DNA from: JANMMJ01 sp964543235
GTDB lineage: Bacteria > Pseudomonadota > Alphaproteobacteria > Rhizobiales > Aestuariivirgaceae
Direction of reading: 5' to 3'
NCBI GenBank assembly: GCA_964543235.1
Contig: CAZIXE010000008.1
Coordinates: 1-64,000 of the forward strand
Length of the DNA: 64,000 nt
Position 1 is the first letter of the stretch; each line of letters opens with the position of its first letter. The translations under genes and the position numbers were made by a program. Positions 23,167 to 31,587 of the stretch are shown in pieces. The notes below the pieces were generated by a model. It saw nothing but the letters and a program-made list of their open reading frames with translations. It was not told where the DNA came from and ran no database searches.

Positions 23167-24009
23167 ATGAGCTACAAGTCCATACTGGTCTGCCTGAACG
23201 AGATCCGCCGGCTTGATGACATCATCGCCGCCGCCACCTTGCTCGGCCAGTCTTTCGATGCCCATGTCTCGGGCCTGTTCGTGATCCCGGCGCCACCCTT
23301 CTACGTCTCCTTGGGCGTCAAGGCGATTGCCGATGCCTTCGAGAGCCAGCACAAGTACTTTGCCGCCCATGCCGACACTGCCCGGCAGGCCTTCGAAACG
23401 GCCATGGACCGCCACGGCATCAGCCACGACTTCGCCTGCATCGAATCGAAGAATGCCCTCGTCTGGGATGAGGTCGTCGAGGCGGGCATTGCGGCCGACC
23501 TCATTCTGTTGGGCGCCAGCCGTCGCGATATCGAGAAGAGCGTCGAGGACTATTATGCCGAAGAAGTCATCATGCGCAGTGGCCGGCCGGTGATCATTCT
23601 GCCCTATGAGGGCCTGCGGACCCTGACGATCGACACCATTGTTGCCGGCTGGAATGGCAAGCGCGAAGCCGCCCGCGCCATCTTCGACGCCCTGCCCCTG
23701 CTCAAGCGAGCCCAGAAGGTCCATCTTGTGTCAATCAGCAGGTCCGGCGAGCAGCAGGCCGGTCCGCCCGAAGCGCGGGCCCGCATCATGCGCACTCTGG
23801 CCCGCCACCAGGTGCCGCTGCAGGCCGACTCGATCGCCGCCGACGGCAGCGACGCCGGCCGGGTCCTGATGAAGCATGCCGAGAAGCTGGGCGCCGGCCT
23901 CACCATCATGGGCGCCTATGGCCATGCCCGCAATCGCGAATATGTCTTTGGCGGCGCGACCTTCGAAATGCTCCTGCACATGAACCGCCCGGTGCTCATG
24001 GCCAACTGA
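23167..24009 (+). CDS. Tandem-domain universal stress protein
   Basis: A 280-residue protein of two UspA-like domains. The first starts YKSILVCLNEIRRLDDIIAAAT; the second (from about residue 155) contains IVAGWNGKREAARAI and ends with the ATP-binding-type loop GAYGHARNREYVFGGATFEML. Two-domain Usp proteins are common in alphaproteobacteria under stationary phase, redox or membrane stress. The first domain's loop, LLGASRRDIEKSVED, is altered and may not bind nucleotide. Its stop is three bases from the stop of the convergent pilin gene. Confidence 0.85.
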   Translation: MSYKSILVCLNEIRRLDDIIAAATLLGQSFDAHVSGLFVIPAPPFYVSLGVKAIADAFESQHKYFAAHADTARQAFETAMDRHGISHDFACIESKNALVWDEVVEAGIAADLILLGASRRDIEKSVEDYYAEEVIMRSGRPVIILPYEGLRTLTIDTIVAGWNGKREAARAIFDALPLLKRAQKVHLVSISRSGEQQAGPPEARARIMRTLARHQVPLQADSIAADGSDAGRVLMKHAEKLGAGLTIMGAYGHARNREYVFGGATFEMLLHMNRPVLMAN

Positions 24010-24012
24010 CTC

Positions 24013-24183
24013 TCAGAAGGACAGGTAGCTCCCGATCGTTTCGTAGGTGGAGCCGAGCCCTTCGCCGAGCGTGACTAGCGGCAGGGCAATCGCCAGGGCG
24101 ACGGCACTCGCAATCAGGGCATATTCAATGGCGGTGGCGCCGGAGTCGTTGCCTTTGGCGCTGCCAGGCTTCAGGGCTGACAT
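24013..24183 (-). CDS. Flp/Fap-type pilin subunit
   Basis: A 56-residue type IVb pilin of the Flp family. The prepilin cleavage region reads NDSGATAIEYALIASAVALA; cleavage after Gly leaves an N-terminal hydrophobic helix ending LVTLGEGLGSTYETI. Flp pilins are assembled by Tad/Cpa machines for adhesion. No tad/cpa gene is visible here, so this is an orphan pilin gene whose assembly system lies elsewhere. GGAG lies ten bases before the ATG at 24183. Confidence 0.88.
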   Translation of the reverse strand: MSALKPGSAKGNDSGATAIEYALIASAVALAIALPLVTLGEGLGSTYETIGSYLSF

Positions 24184-24488
24184 GGGTGGTTCTCTCCTTC
24201 CCTGCTGCACATTGAACGGCAGTACAATCAATACCTTAAATTTTATTGCTCGGGTCTTAACACCGGGCGTCGCATACCCCGACATTTTGATCTGAACGGG
24301 TAAGGTTTCGGCAAACAGTTGTTGAACGCCCGATCAGTGTTAGCCGGCCATTCACAGGCAGGGGCCTGTAGGTGCCACCAGTGCGGATGCACCCGGACGG
24401 GACCGGCGGCGCCGACTTCAGCACCTGGGGCACGCCGCCCCCTGCCCGTCCGCTGTCTAGGCCGCATCACGGGCAATGGAGGAAGGTC

Positions 24489-24791
24489 GTGGCGCGTCTT
24501 GCCGCCGGCCGCGCCGCCCAGGGCCTCGAAGCGTCATTGCCAGCGGCAAATGGGCCGCCTTGGCGATGCCGCCGCCTCGCCGGTCTCACGCCCCGCGAAT
24601 TGGAGGTCCTGCGGCTGATCGCTTCCGGGCTTACCGCGAAAGAAGTGGCGCGTCGTCTCGACATTGCCCCCAAGACCGCCGACAATCACATCCAGAGCCT
24701 CTATGCAAAGATCGGCGTCGCCACCCGCGCGGCCGCTGCGCTTTATGCTGTCGAACAGGGAATGGTAAACCAGGACCGGGCCGCGGCATAG
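24489..24791 (+). CDS. Short LuxR-type HTH regulator
   Basis: About 100 residues ending in a complete LuxR/GerE helix-turn-helix: GLTPRELEVLRLIASGLTAKEVARRLDIAPKTADNHIQSLYAKIGV, split here by position. The ATAAALYAVEQG-like end is typical of LuxR domains attached to HD-type proteins. No receiver or sensor domain precedes it, so it is either a minimal regulator or the surviving end of a larger gene. I place the start at GTG 24489 (GGAGG upstream); GTG 24372 in the same frame is possible. The product may act on the divergent pilin gene, but this is speculation. Confidence 0.6.
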   Translation: MARLAAGRAAQGLEASLPAANGPPWRCRRLAGLTPRELEVLRLIASGLTAKEVARRLDIAPKTADNHIQSLYAKIGVATRAAAALYAVEQGMVNQDRAAA

Positions 24792-24882
24792 GGAATCCTC
24801 CTCATGTGCGTAGAGGCCATTGCTGGCATAGTCCTCACCTGAGCCGGGCCGTTGGGGCCGCGGATCACGGAGGAGAAAGACC

Positions 24883-25311
24883 ATGACCAACCTGTCGAAG
24901 ATGACCGCCGCGCCTTTGCCGGCCACGAGCAATGCCGACATCATCCGCCGCGGCTATGCCGCCTTCAACGCCGCCGATATCGATACGCTCTTGCAGGTCC
25001 TCGATGCCGACGCCTCCTGGCACACGCCCGGGCGCGGCGCGATCGGCTGCAATCGCCAGGGCCGCGATGCAGTGCTCACGCAGTTCGGCCGCTATGGCGG
25101 CGAAACCAATGGCACCTTCAAGGCAACGCTGCTCGACGTCTATGAGAGCAAGGACGGCGGCGTGGTCAGCCTGCATCACAACACCGGCGAGCGCAATGGC
25201 AAGCGCCTCGATGTCTTGTGTTGCATCGTCTTCGAACTGAAAGACGGCCGTGTCGTCTCCGGCCGGGAGCACTTCTTTGATCTCTATGCCTGGGAAGAAT
25301 TCTGGTCGTAA
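24883..25311 (+). CDS. SnoaL-like NTF2-family protein
   Basis: A 142-residue cone-shaped NTF2-fold protein. IIRRGYAAFNAADIDTLLQVLDADASWHTPG is the signature start of SnoaL-like polyketide cyclase/ketosteroid-isomerase relatives, and KDGRVVSGREHFFDLYAWEEFW its end. Family members isomerise, hydrolyse or only bind small ligands. The active residues are not conserved enough to say which. GGAGGAGAAAG precedes the ATG. It has no operon partner. Confidence 0.75.
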   Translation: MTNLSKMTAAPLPATSNADIIRRGYAAFNAADIDTLLQVLDADASWHTPGRGAIGCNRQGRDAVLTQFGRYGGETNGTFKATLLDVYESKDGGVVSLHHNTGERNGKRLDVLCCIVFELKDGRVVSGREHFFDLYAWEEFWS

Positions 25312-25362
25312 CCCGGCAGCTGCGCCGGGAGCGGCGATCCGCGCCGCTCCTTGCGCAGCAGC

Positions 25363-26061
25363 TCAGAATCTCTCAACCCACGGCCGCAGCTCCATCTCCC
25401 AGGTCCAAGTACTGCGGGGCTGCCGGAGAAGATGAAGATAGCTGGCGGCGATGGCATCGGGGTCGAGCATGGAATCAGGGCCGGCGGGTGGGGCGGAGCG
25501 CCCGGCATTGCAGATCTGCCCGTCGATCACGAAGTGCATCACATGAATTCCCTGCGGCGCCAGTTCTCTGGCGATGCTCTGCGCAAGGCCGCGAAGCGCA
25601 AACTTGCCCATCGCAAATGGTGCAGATTCAGCATAGCCCTTGACGCTTGCCGAGGCCCCGGTGAACAGAATGGCGCCATGCCCCTGCGGGATCATCCGCT
25701 TCGCGGCCTGCTGCGCCACGAGGAATCCGCCATAGGCACCGACCCGCAGTGCCATCTCGACCTCTGCGGTGTCGAGCGAAACCAGGGGGCCGCGGGATCT
25801 GGCGCTGGCATTGTAGATAACAACGTCGGGAACTCCGATAGCAGCGTCGACGTTCCGGAAGAGACGGTCGACCTGCTCAGGCTCCGCAGCATCGCAGGAA
25901 AATGCCTGGCTTCCCGTTTCGCCGCACAGCGACGAAAGCTTTACCGCATTGCGCGCCGCAAGAGCGACCTTGAGTCCTTCCCGAGAGAGCAGCCTTGCAA
26001 GCGACGCGCTGAGGCCGCTGCCGCTGCCGACAATGAGAGCTCTTGAATACGCCTGTGTCAT
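25363..26061 (-). CDS. Short-chain dehydrogenase/reductase
   Basis: A 232-residue Rossmann-fold protein. The nucleotide loop reads ALIVGSGSGLSASLARLLS, a variant of TGxxxGxG, followed by VALAARN. DVVIYNASARSRG corresponds to the NNAG strand. The Tyr-Lys pair of classical SDRs is replaced around SAPFAMGKFALRGLAQSIA, where Phe occupies the usual Tyr position. It may therefore have altered catalysis. GGAAGG six bases before ATG 26061 fixes the start. It stands alone, upstream of tRNA-Glu on the same strand. Confidence 0.75.
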   Translation of the reverse strand: MTQAYSRALIVGSGSGLSASLARLLSREGLKVALAARNAVKLSSLCGETGSQAFSCDAAEPEQVDRLFRNVDAAIGVPDVVIYNASARSRGPLVSLDTAEVEMALRVGAYGGFLVAQQAAKRMIPQGHGAILFTGASASVKGYAESAPFAMGKFALRGLAQSIARELAPQGIHVMHFVIDGQICNAGRSAPPAGPDSMLDPDAIAASYLHLLRQPRSTWTWEMELRPWVERF

Positions 26062-26265
26062 AGTCAGCCTTCCATTCACGGTTTGATTCCGGGATTGTGC
26101 AGGGTAACAATAGAACAGCAGAGGGCGTATCTGTGAAATCGCCCGGCAGGCGCCAACCAGCAGGCACCGGACTGCTGGCGTCAGCCCGCCGGCACAGGCT
26201 GTTCGCCATCTCACTGGCGGACGAAAGGCGGCCGCTCCGCGTCAGGCGTGACCGCCCGGGATCGC

Positions 26266-26340
26266 TGGCGCTCCCTGCGGGAATCGAACCCGCCTTTGCA
26301 ACGTGAGAGGCTGCCGTCCTAACCGATAGACGAAGGGAGC
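26266..26340 (-). tRNA. tRNA-Glu (anticodon CTC)
   Basis: On the minus strand GCTCCCT and AGGGAGC form a seven-base acceptor stem with G73 and an encoded CCA. The anticodon stem GCAGC/GTTGC closes the loop CTCTCAC, giving anticodon CTC. GGTTCGATTCC is the T-loop region. Length 75 bases including CCA. Confidence 0.95.
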
Positions 26341-26393
26341 CAAGCGCCACCGCTCTATAGAAGAGCACTTCTCCCAAAGCAAGCCGCGCGGCT

Positions 26394-26729
26394 TCAGTCG
26401 CCGTAGAGCTTCACCCGCCCGGTCACGCTGCCCTTCTTGATGTCGATGACGACGATTTCATCGCCCGCCCTGATCGCCACCGTGTCGCCGGAGAGCGAAA
26501 CGGATTCGATTGCCGTTCCCGGCGCCAGCCCGGCCCCGATCACCTTGGGGGCGGCCGGTGGCGCGCCGGCCCGGTCCAGAACCTTCCAGACGATTCCGGC
26601 AATGATGGCGAGGAACATCAGCACGAGCAGCCCGCCCATGATATAGACCGCGGCCAGGAGGAATCGGGGCGCCGCCGCCTCCGGCACCGGCCCCCGGGAC
26701 ATCACCCTGTCATCGTCTTCGTCGTCCAT
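26394..26729 (-). CDS. Small membrane-anchored protein, unknown
   Basis: A 111-residue protein starting MDDEDDDRVMSRG, with one membrane helix (AVYIMGGLLVLMFLAIIAGIVWKVL). A C-terminal part with IESVSLSGDTVAIRAGDEIVVIDI suggests a small beta structure. The ATG overlaps the ATG of the divergent pseudouridine-synthase gene in a CATG tetranucleotide. Similar short proteins occur next to rluD in alphaproteobacteria, but I know no function. Probably an inner-membrane protein with its C-terminus in the periplasm. Confidence 0.65.
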   Translation of the reverse strand: MDDEDDDRVMSRGPVPEAAAPRFLLAAVYIMGGLLVLMFLAIIAGIVWKVLDRAGAPPAAPKVIGAGLAPGTAIESVSLSGDTVAIRAGDEIVVIDIKKGSVTGRVKLYGD

Positions 26730-27759
26730 GACCACTGAACCACCCACTCCCTGCCGCGGCCGCACCAGCGAGGCCGATCGCGGCGAACGCCTCGACCGCT
26801 GGCTGGCCAGGGCCTTCCCGGCGATCAGCCGCACCCGCTTCCAGTCCCTTATTGCGGAAGGCGCGGTGACTGTCGAGGGCAGGACCGTGACGGAGCCCCG
26901 CCACAAGCTCGCCGCCGGTGAGGAGATCACCGTCCGTTTCCCGGCAGCCCAGCCCGCCGCACCGCAGCCTCAGGCCATGCACCTGGCCATCGTCCATGAA
27001 GACGACGCCGTGCTCGTCATCGACAAGCCCCCGGGACTTGTTGTCCATCCCGGCGCCGGGCACAGCCAGGACACCCTCGTTAACGCCCTGCTGGCCCATT
27101 GCGGGACCAGCCTGTCCGGGATTGGCGGCATCAGGCGCCCAGGCATCGTGCACCGCCTGGACAAGGACACTTCGGGCCTCATGGTCGTGGCCAAGACCGA
27201 CGCCGCCCATCGCGGCTTGAGCGAACAGTTTGCCGCCCATGGCAGGGATGGCCGATTGGAGCGTGCCTATCTGGCATTCGTCTGGGGCATACCGGAGCGC
27301 CAAAAGGGAAAAATAGTCGCGAGTCTCAACCGTTCGCCGGCAAATCGCCAGAAAATTGCGGTGTCACGCAGTGCCACCGCGAAACCGGCCGTTACTCATT
27401 ACGAGGTCGTGGAGACTTTTGGTTCCCTGGTCAGTCTGGTTCGCTGTCGTCTCGAAACCGGCAGGACCCATCAGATACGTGTGCACATGGCCCATATCGG
27501 CCATCCGCTGCTCGGCGACGCAACTTATGGAAAAAGCTACTGGTCATCTGTTCAGAAGCTGCCCCTGGCAGCGCAAACAGCCCTCAAGGACCTCCGCCGT
27601 CAAGCCCTTCATGCTGCCCTCTTGGGTTTCGAACACCCTGTTACGGGCCGCCCCTATCGTTTTGAGTCGCCCCTGCCGTCCGATCTGCAGGCCCTGCGTA
27701 ATGCGCTCTGCCAAACCGTTGATCACGCCGCATGTAAAGGGAACGTGAACAGAAAGTGA
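26728..27759 (+). CDS. RluA-family (RluC/RluD-like) pseudouridine synthase
   Basis: A 343-residue protein. An N-terminal S4 RNA-binding domain (ERLDRWLARAFPAISRTRFQSLI) is followed by the RluA catalytic domain with the active Asp in GIVHRLDKDTSGLMVVAKT and the LETGRTHQIRVH motif. RluD-type enzymes modify 23S rRNA helix 69, RluC others; the exact target is not readable. The start codon overlaps that of the divergent membrane-protein gene, and no ribosome-binding site is visible, so translation may be leaderless. rpoH follows after 106 bases on the same strand. Confidence 0.9.
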   Translation: MTTEPPTPCRGRTSEADRGERLDRWLARAFPAISRTRFQSLIAEGAVTVEGRTVTEPRHKLAAGEEITVRFPAAQPAAPQPQAMHLAIVHEDDAVLVIDKPPGLVVHPGAGHSQDTLVNALLAHCGTSLSGIGGIRRPGIVHRLDKDTSGLMVVAKTDAAHRGLSEQFAAHGRDGRLERAYLAFVWGIPERQKGKIVASLNRSPANRQKIAVSRSATAKPAVTHYEVVETFGSLVSLVRCRLETGRTHQIRVHMAHIGHPLLGDATYGKSYWSSVQKLPLAAQTALKDLRRQALHAALLGFEHPVTGRPYRFESPLPSDLQALRNALCQTVDHAACKGNVNRK

Positions 27760-27865
27760 AACAGTCGACGTTACGGTTATCTTATTTTGCGCGCAATCAT
27801 CGCTATATTAATTTCCGGATGCGGCCTGGCTGCCCTGCCCGGATCGCTCCAGAAGGGGTTGTGAA

Positions 27866-28762
27866 ATGGCTCAGTTGCAGTTGCCGTCGGTCTCCAGCGA
27901 GGGCGGGCTTGCCCGCTATCTCCAGGAAATCCGGCAGTTTCCAATGCTCCAGCCGGACGAGGAGTATATGCTCGCCAAGCGCTGGAAGGAGCATGGCGAC
28001 CGCGAGGCCGCCCACAAGCTGATCACCAGCCACCTGCGGCTCGTGGCCAAGATGGCCATGGGCTATCGCGGCTATGGCCTGCCGATTTCGGAAATCGTGT
28101 CGGAAGGCAATGTCGGCCTCATGCAGGCCGTCAAGCGCTTCGAGCCGGACAAGGGCTTCCGCCTTGCAACTTATGCCATGTGGTGGATCAAGGCCTCGAT
28201 CCAGGAATTCATCCTGCGCTCCTGGTCCCTCGTCAAGATGGGCACCACCGCCAACCAGAAGAAGCTGTTCTTCAACCTGCGCAAGGTGAAGAGCCAGATT
28301 CAGGCGCTTGAGGATGGTGATCTGCGTCCTGACCAGGTGAAGGAGATTGCCCGCCGCCTCGCCGTGCCGGAAGAGGACGTTGTTTCCATGAATCGCCGCC
28401 TGTCCGGCGACACCTCGCTCAATGCGCCGGTGCGTGCCGACAGCGAAGGTGAATGGCAGGATTGGCTGGTTGACGAAGCCGGCAGCCAGGAAGACATACT
28501 TGTCGAGAACGAAGAAGCCAGCATGCGCCGCGAACTCCTCGCCGAGGCGCTCGACAAGCTGACCGACCGCGAACGCCGCATCTTCGAGGCCCGCCGCCTC
28601 CAGGACGAACCGGCAACGCTCGAGGACCTGTCGCAGGAATTCGGCGTGTCGCGCGAGCGCATCCGCCAGATCGAGGTCAGGGCCTTTGAGAAAATCCAGA
28701 AGGCCGTGCGCAATGCCGCGCAGAAGGTGCTTCAGCCCAAGCCTGTGGCCCTGTCGCGCTGA
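27866..28762 (+). CDS. rpoH: RNA polymerase sigma-32 factor RpoH
   Basis: A 298-residue sigma-70 family protein. Region 2 reads HLRLVAKMAMGYRGYGLP and YAMWWIKASIQEFILRSWSLVKM. The RpoH box QKKLFFNLRK, specific to heat-shock sigma factors, follows. Region 4 ends ATLEDLSQEFGVSRERIRQIEVRAFEKIQ. It directs transcription of chaperone and protease genes; FtsH, which degrades it in other bacteria, is encoded twice in this window. The leader is A/T-rich (TTATTT-16-TATATT could be a promoter). It converges with the CAP-domain gene. Confidence 0.95.
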   Translation: MAQLQLPSVSSEGGLARYLQEIRQFPMLQPDEEYMLAKRWKEHGDREAAHKLITSHLRLVAKMAMGYRGYGLPISEIVSEGNVGLMQAVKRFEPDKGFRLATYAMWWIKASIQEFILRSWSLVKMGTTANQKKLFFNLRKVKSQIQALEDGDLRPDQVKEIARRLAVPEEDVVSMNRRLSGDTSLNAPVRADSEGEWQDWLVDEAGSQEDILVENEEASMRRELLAEALDKLTDRERRIFEARRLQDEPATLEDLSQEFGVSRERIRQIEVRAFEKIQKAVRNAAQKVLQPKPVALSR

Positions 28763-28765
28763 AAC

Positions 28766-29359
28766 TTACGGCTGTACGAAGAAGGTGGTGGCAATCGGTT
28801 CCGACCAGAAGATCTGAACCGACCACAACTCGTCGCCGCGCTGCACAACCCCGGTCGAGACATAGGCGTAGCGGCCATTGAGCAGGTTGCGGCGATGGCC
28901 AGAGGACTCGACCCACGATTGAAACAGCTTTTGGGCCTTGCGCCGGTCGGCCGGCCCCTGCCGCCGGTCGCTGGCCGCATTCTCCCCGCTCGCCCACGCC
29001 ATATTGTCGGCATGGAAGAAGGCCTTGAACCGCGCCCTGAAGTCATGGCCGGTGCGTGACCGGTGCGACGACTTTCCCGCCAGCATCATGTCGATCGCCT
29101 GCACCCGCGCCGCATCACGCATCGCCCCGTCGGCGGCGAGGCCGGGCCGCCGGTTCTTCTTGCGGTAACTGCTCGCCAGCCCGTTGAGATAGGCCTCGAG
29201 ATCCTCCCGGAACTGAACCCCGGCAGGCGGGTCCGCCGCCAGCCGGCTGACATAGGCACGATAGCCGCTCGCGTCCTGGGCTCGCACCTGTCCCACCGGC
29301 ACTGCTAGCGCAAGTAGCAAAAGGCACGCGAAGATGGGCAGCAAAGGAAAACGCGGCAC
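28766..29359 (-). CDS. Secreted CAP (SCP-like) domain protein
   Basis: A 197-residue protein with a signal peptide (PLLPIFACLLLLALAVPVGQVRAQ). The CAP-domain signatures HRSRTGHDFRARF and FQSWVESSGHRRNLLN, with the conserved His and Glu residues, are visible. Bacterial CAP proteins are periplasmic or secreted and mostly unassigned. Its stop is three bases from the stop of the convergent rpoH. Confidence 0.82.
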   Translation of the reverse strand: MPRFPLLPIFACLLLLALAVPVGQVRAQDASGYRAYVSRLAADPPAGVQFREDLEAYLNGLASSYRKKNRRPGLAADGAMRDAARVQAIDMMLAGKSSHRSRTGHDFRARFKAFFHADNMAWASGENAASDRRQGPADRRKAQKLFQSWVESSGHRRNLLNGRYAYVSTGVVQRGDELWSVQIFWSEPIATTFFVQP

Positions 29360-29471
29360 TGTGACCCCCAGGAAGTAGCGGCTGGAGGCAATGTGTTGTC
29401 AACCATTTGCGGCAAAAAGGCGGGCACAGGGCCGCTTAACTTTACCCGAATTTGAACCATCGTCGCCATCT

Positions 29472-31499
29472 ATGGACAGGGTGGAGAGGCGCGGAAAACA
29501 AATGGCGGGTCGAACGGCCATTATCCCTCACTGGTGGAAATCGGTGGTCACGCTCGCCGCCCTGGGCGCGATCATCGTGGCGGCCGGCGTGGGCCTCGTG
29601 TCCCGCACCACCGAGCGCATGCTCCGCGAGGACGCCCGTCTCGAAGTCGCCAACTGGTCCGCCCATCTCGTCCGCAACGTTCCTGATTTCGCCGCCATCC
29701 TGGCCGGCAACCCGCCTTCCAGCGAGGCCCTGGCCCACTTCGAACTGTCGCGCGAGCTCGGCCGCGTCTACCAGTTCAAAATCTACGATCGCGACGGCAA
29801 GCTTCACGTGCGCTCCGACCAGCTCGGCATGGCCAACACCTACAGCGCCAACCTGTTCCAGCAGAACCGGGATGCCGCCGGCCGCCTCTCCCGCGGCGAG
29901 ACCCTGGTGCGGGTCGGCAAGGAAATCCGTGCCGGGGAGGCCCGTCACTTTGCCGAGGCCATCGTCCCGATCGTCGCTGCCGGCCGGCCGATCGGCTATC
30001 TGCAGGTGCTCCTCTCCCAGGACCAGCGCCGCGCCCTGCTGCTGTCTGCCGCCACCGAAGGCGCCATCACCGTGGGCCTGCTCCTGGCGCTCGGGCCGGT
30101 ATGGGGCTTCTGGTACCGCACCCGCCAGAAACGCACGATGGAGCGCAAGCTCGACTACATCTCCACCCACGATCCCCTAACCGGGCTGATGAACCGCGCC
30201 GCCTGGCTGACGCATTTCAGCGAGGCTGCCGGCCGGCTTTCGCCCGACCAGCCGGTCCTCACCGTCCTGGCGATCGAGCTGAGCGGCATCCGGCTCGCCA
30301 ACGAATCCCTCGGCAATGCTGCCGGCGATCACATCCTCAAGGTCAGTGCCGAGCGGCTGGCCGAAGCCGCCGGGCCCGGCAGCTTCCTGTCGCGCATCGG
30401 CAGCAACCAGTTCGGGGTCATCGCCGCCCCCTTTGCCGATCCGATCGCTGTCGCCGCTCTCGCCCACGACGTCGTCAAGTGCCTGTCCCAGCCGGTGCAG
30501 TTCGGCGAGTCGCGGCTCAACGTCACCGTCACCATCGGCGTCGCCCTGACCCCCATCGACGGCACCGACCAGATGCAGCTGGTCAAGGCGGCCGAGATCG
30601 CCGCCACCACCGCCCATGCCGCCGGCCGCAACACCTACCGCTTCTTCGACGCTCAGGTTGAGAAGGACTCAGAGCGCAAGCGCAGCCTCGAGCGTTTCGC
30701 CGCCACCGCCATCGAGCACGAGGCGCTCGACCTTCACTACCAGCCGATCATCGGCCTCAAGGATGGCCGCATCAAGGGCTTCGAGGCGCTGCTCCGCGTC
30801 ACCCATCCCGAACTCGGCCCGCTCTCGCCGGCCGAATTCGTTGCCGCCGCCGAGCGCTCCGGCGACATCGACCGCATCGGCGCCTGGAGCCTCGAGCAGG
30901 CCTGCCGCATCGCCAGCCAGTGGCCCGATACGCTGACCCTCGCCGTCAACCTGTCGCCCGCCCAGTTCAACTCCGGCAAGCTTGTCGCCAGTTTGCGCCG
31001 CGCCATCGAGATCACCCGCTTTCCGGCCTACCGGCTGGAGCTTGAGATCACCGAAGGCATCATGATGGGCGATGCCGAGTTCATTCACACTCAGTTGCAC
31101 ACCCTCCAGGAGATGGGCGTGCGCGTTGCCCTCGACGATTTCGGCACCGGCTATTCCAGCCTCTCCTATCTCTGGAAGTTCCCCTTCTCGCGCATCAAGA
31201 TCGACCAGTCCTTCGTGCGCCAGATCGGCGAGTCCCATACCGCCGAAGGCATCATTTCGACTATCATTTCGCTTGGCCGTTCGATCGGCGTGCCGCTCAC
31301 CGCCGAAGGCATCGAAACCGCCGGGCAGCTCGCCTATCTCCGCCACGCCAGATGTGAGGACGGCCAGGGCTATCTCTTCAGCCGCCCGGTGCCTGCCACC
31401 GAGCTTGCCGCCCTGATCCTCAGGGACTTCTCGAGCCTGCTGCCGGGGCGCCGCCGCAAGACCGAGGTCCACCCACACAAGACGGGCGCGGCGGCCTGA
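29472..31499 (+). CDS. EAL phosphodiesterase with degenerate GGDEF
   Basis: About 675 residues. Two membrane helices (around 25-45 and 195-215) frame a periplasmic sensor region. The GGDEF domain has SRIGSNQFGVIA where GGDEF should be, so it cannot act as a cyclase and may bind GTP only. The EAL domain is intact: FEALLRV, NLSPAQF, ELEITEGIMM, LDDFGTGYSSLSYL and AEGIETAGQLAYL. It should hydrolyse c-di-GMP. The ATG at 29472 or 29502 is possible; neither has a strong ribosome-binding site. With the enzyme at 19867 there are two c-di-GMP proteins in the window. Confidence 0.9.
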   Translation: MDRVERRGKQMAGRTAIIPHWWKSVVTLAALGAIIVAAGVGLVSRTTERMLREDARLEVANWSAHLVRNVPDFAAILAGNPPSSEALAHFELSRELGRVYQFKIYDRDGKLHVRSDQLGMANTYSANLFQQNRDAAGRLSRGETLVRVGKEIRAGEARHFAEAIVPIVAAGRPIGYLQVLLSQDQRRALLLSAATEGAITVGLLLALGPVWGFWYRTRQKRTMERKLDYISTHDPLTGLMNRAAWLTHFSEAAGRLSPDQPVLTVLAIELSGIRLANESLGNAAGDHILKVSAERLAEAAGPGSFLSRIGSNQFGVIAAPFADPIAVAALAHDVVKCLSQPVQFGESRLNVTVTIGVALTPIDGTDQMQLVKAAEIAATTAHAAGRNTYRFFDAQVEKDSERKRSLERFAATAIEHEALDLHYQPIIGLKDGRIKGFEALLRVTHPELGPLSPAEFVAAAERSGDIDRIGAWSLEQACRIASQWPDTLTLAVNLSPAQFNSGKLVASLRRAIEITRFPAYRLELEITEGIMMGDAEFIHTQLHTLQEMGVRVALDDFGTGYSSLSYLWKFPFSRIKIDQSFVRQIGESHTAEGIISTIISLGRSIGVPLTAEGIETAGQLAYLRHARCEDGQGYLFSRPVPATELAALILRDFSSLLPGRRRKTEVHPHKTGAAA

Positions 31500-31587
31500 C
31501 GCCGGCGCTTTGTTGCCGCCCGGCTGCCGGACGTTGAATTTGCGCGCCTGCCGTGAAATGCTGCCGCATGCTCCGGGGAGGAAATTC

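Noticed and set aside
26266..26340. tRNA-Glu as an attachment site of an integrated island
   Set aside because: No integrase gene and no partial repeat of the tRNA 3' end is visible in the flanking sequence.
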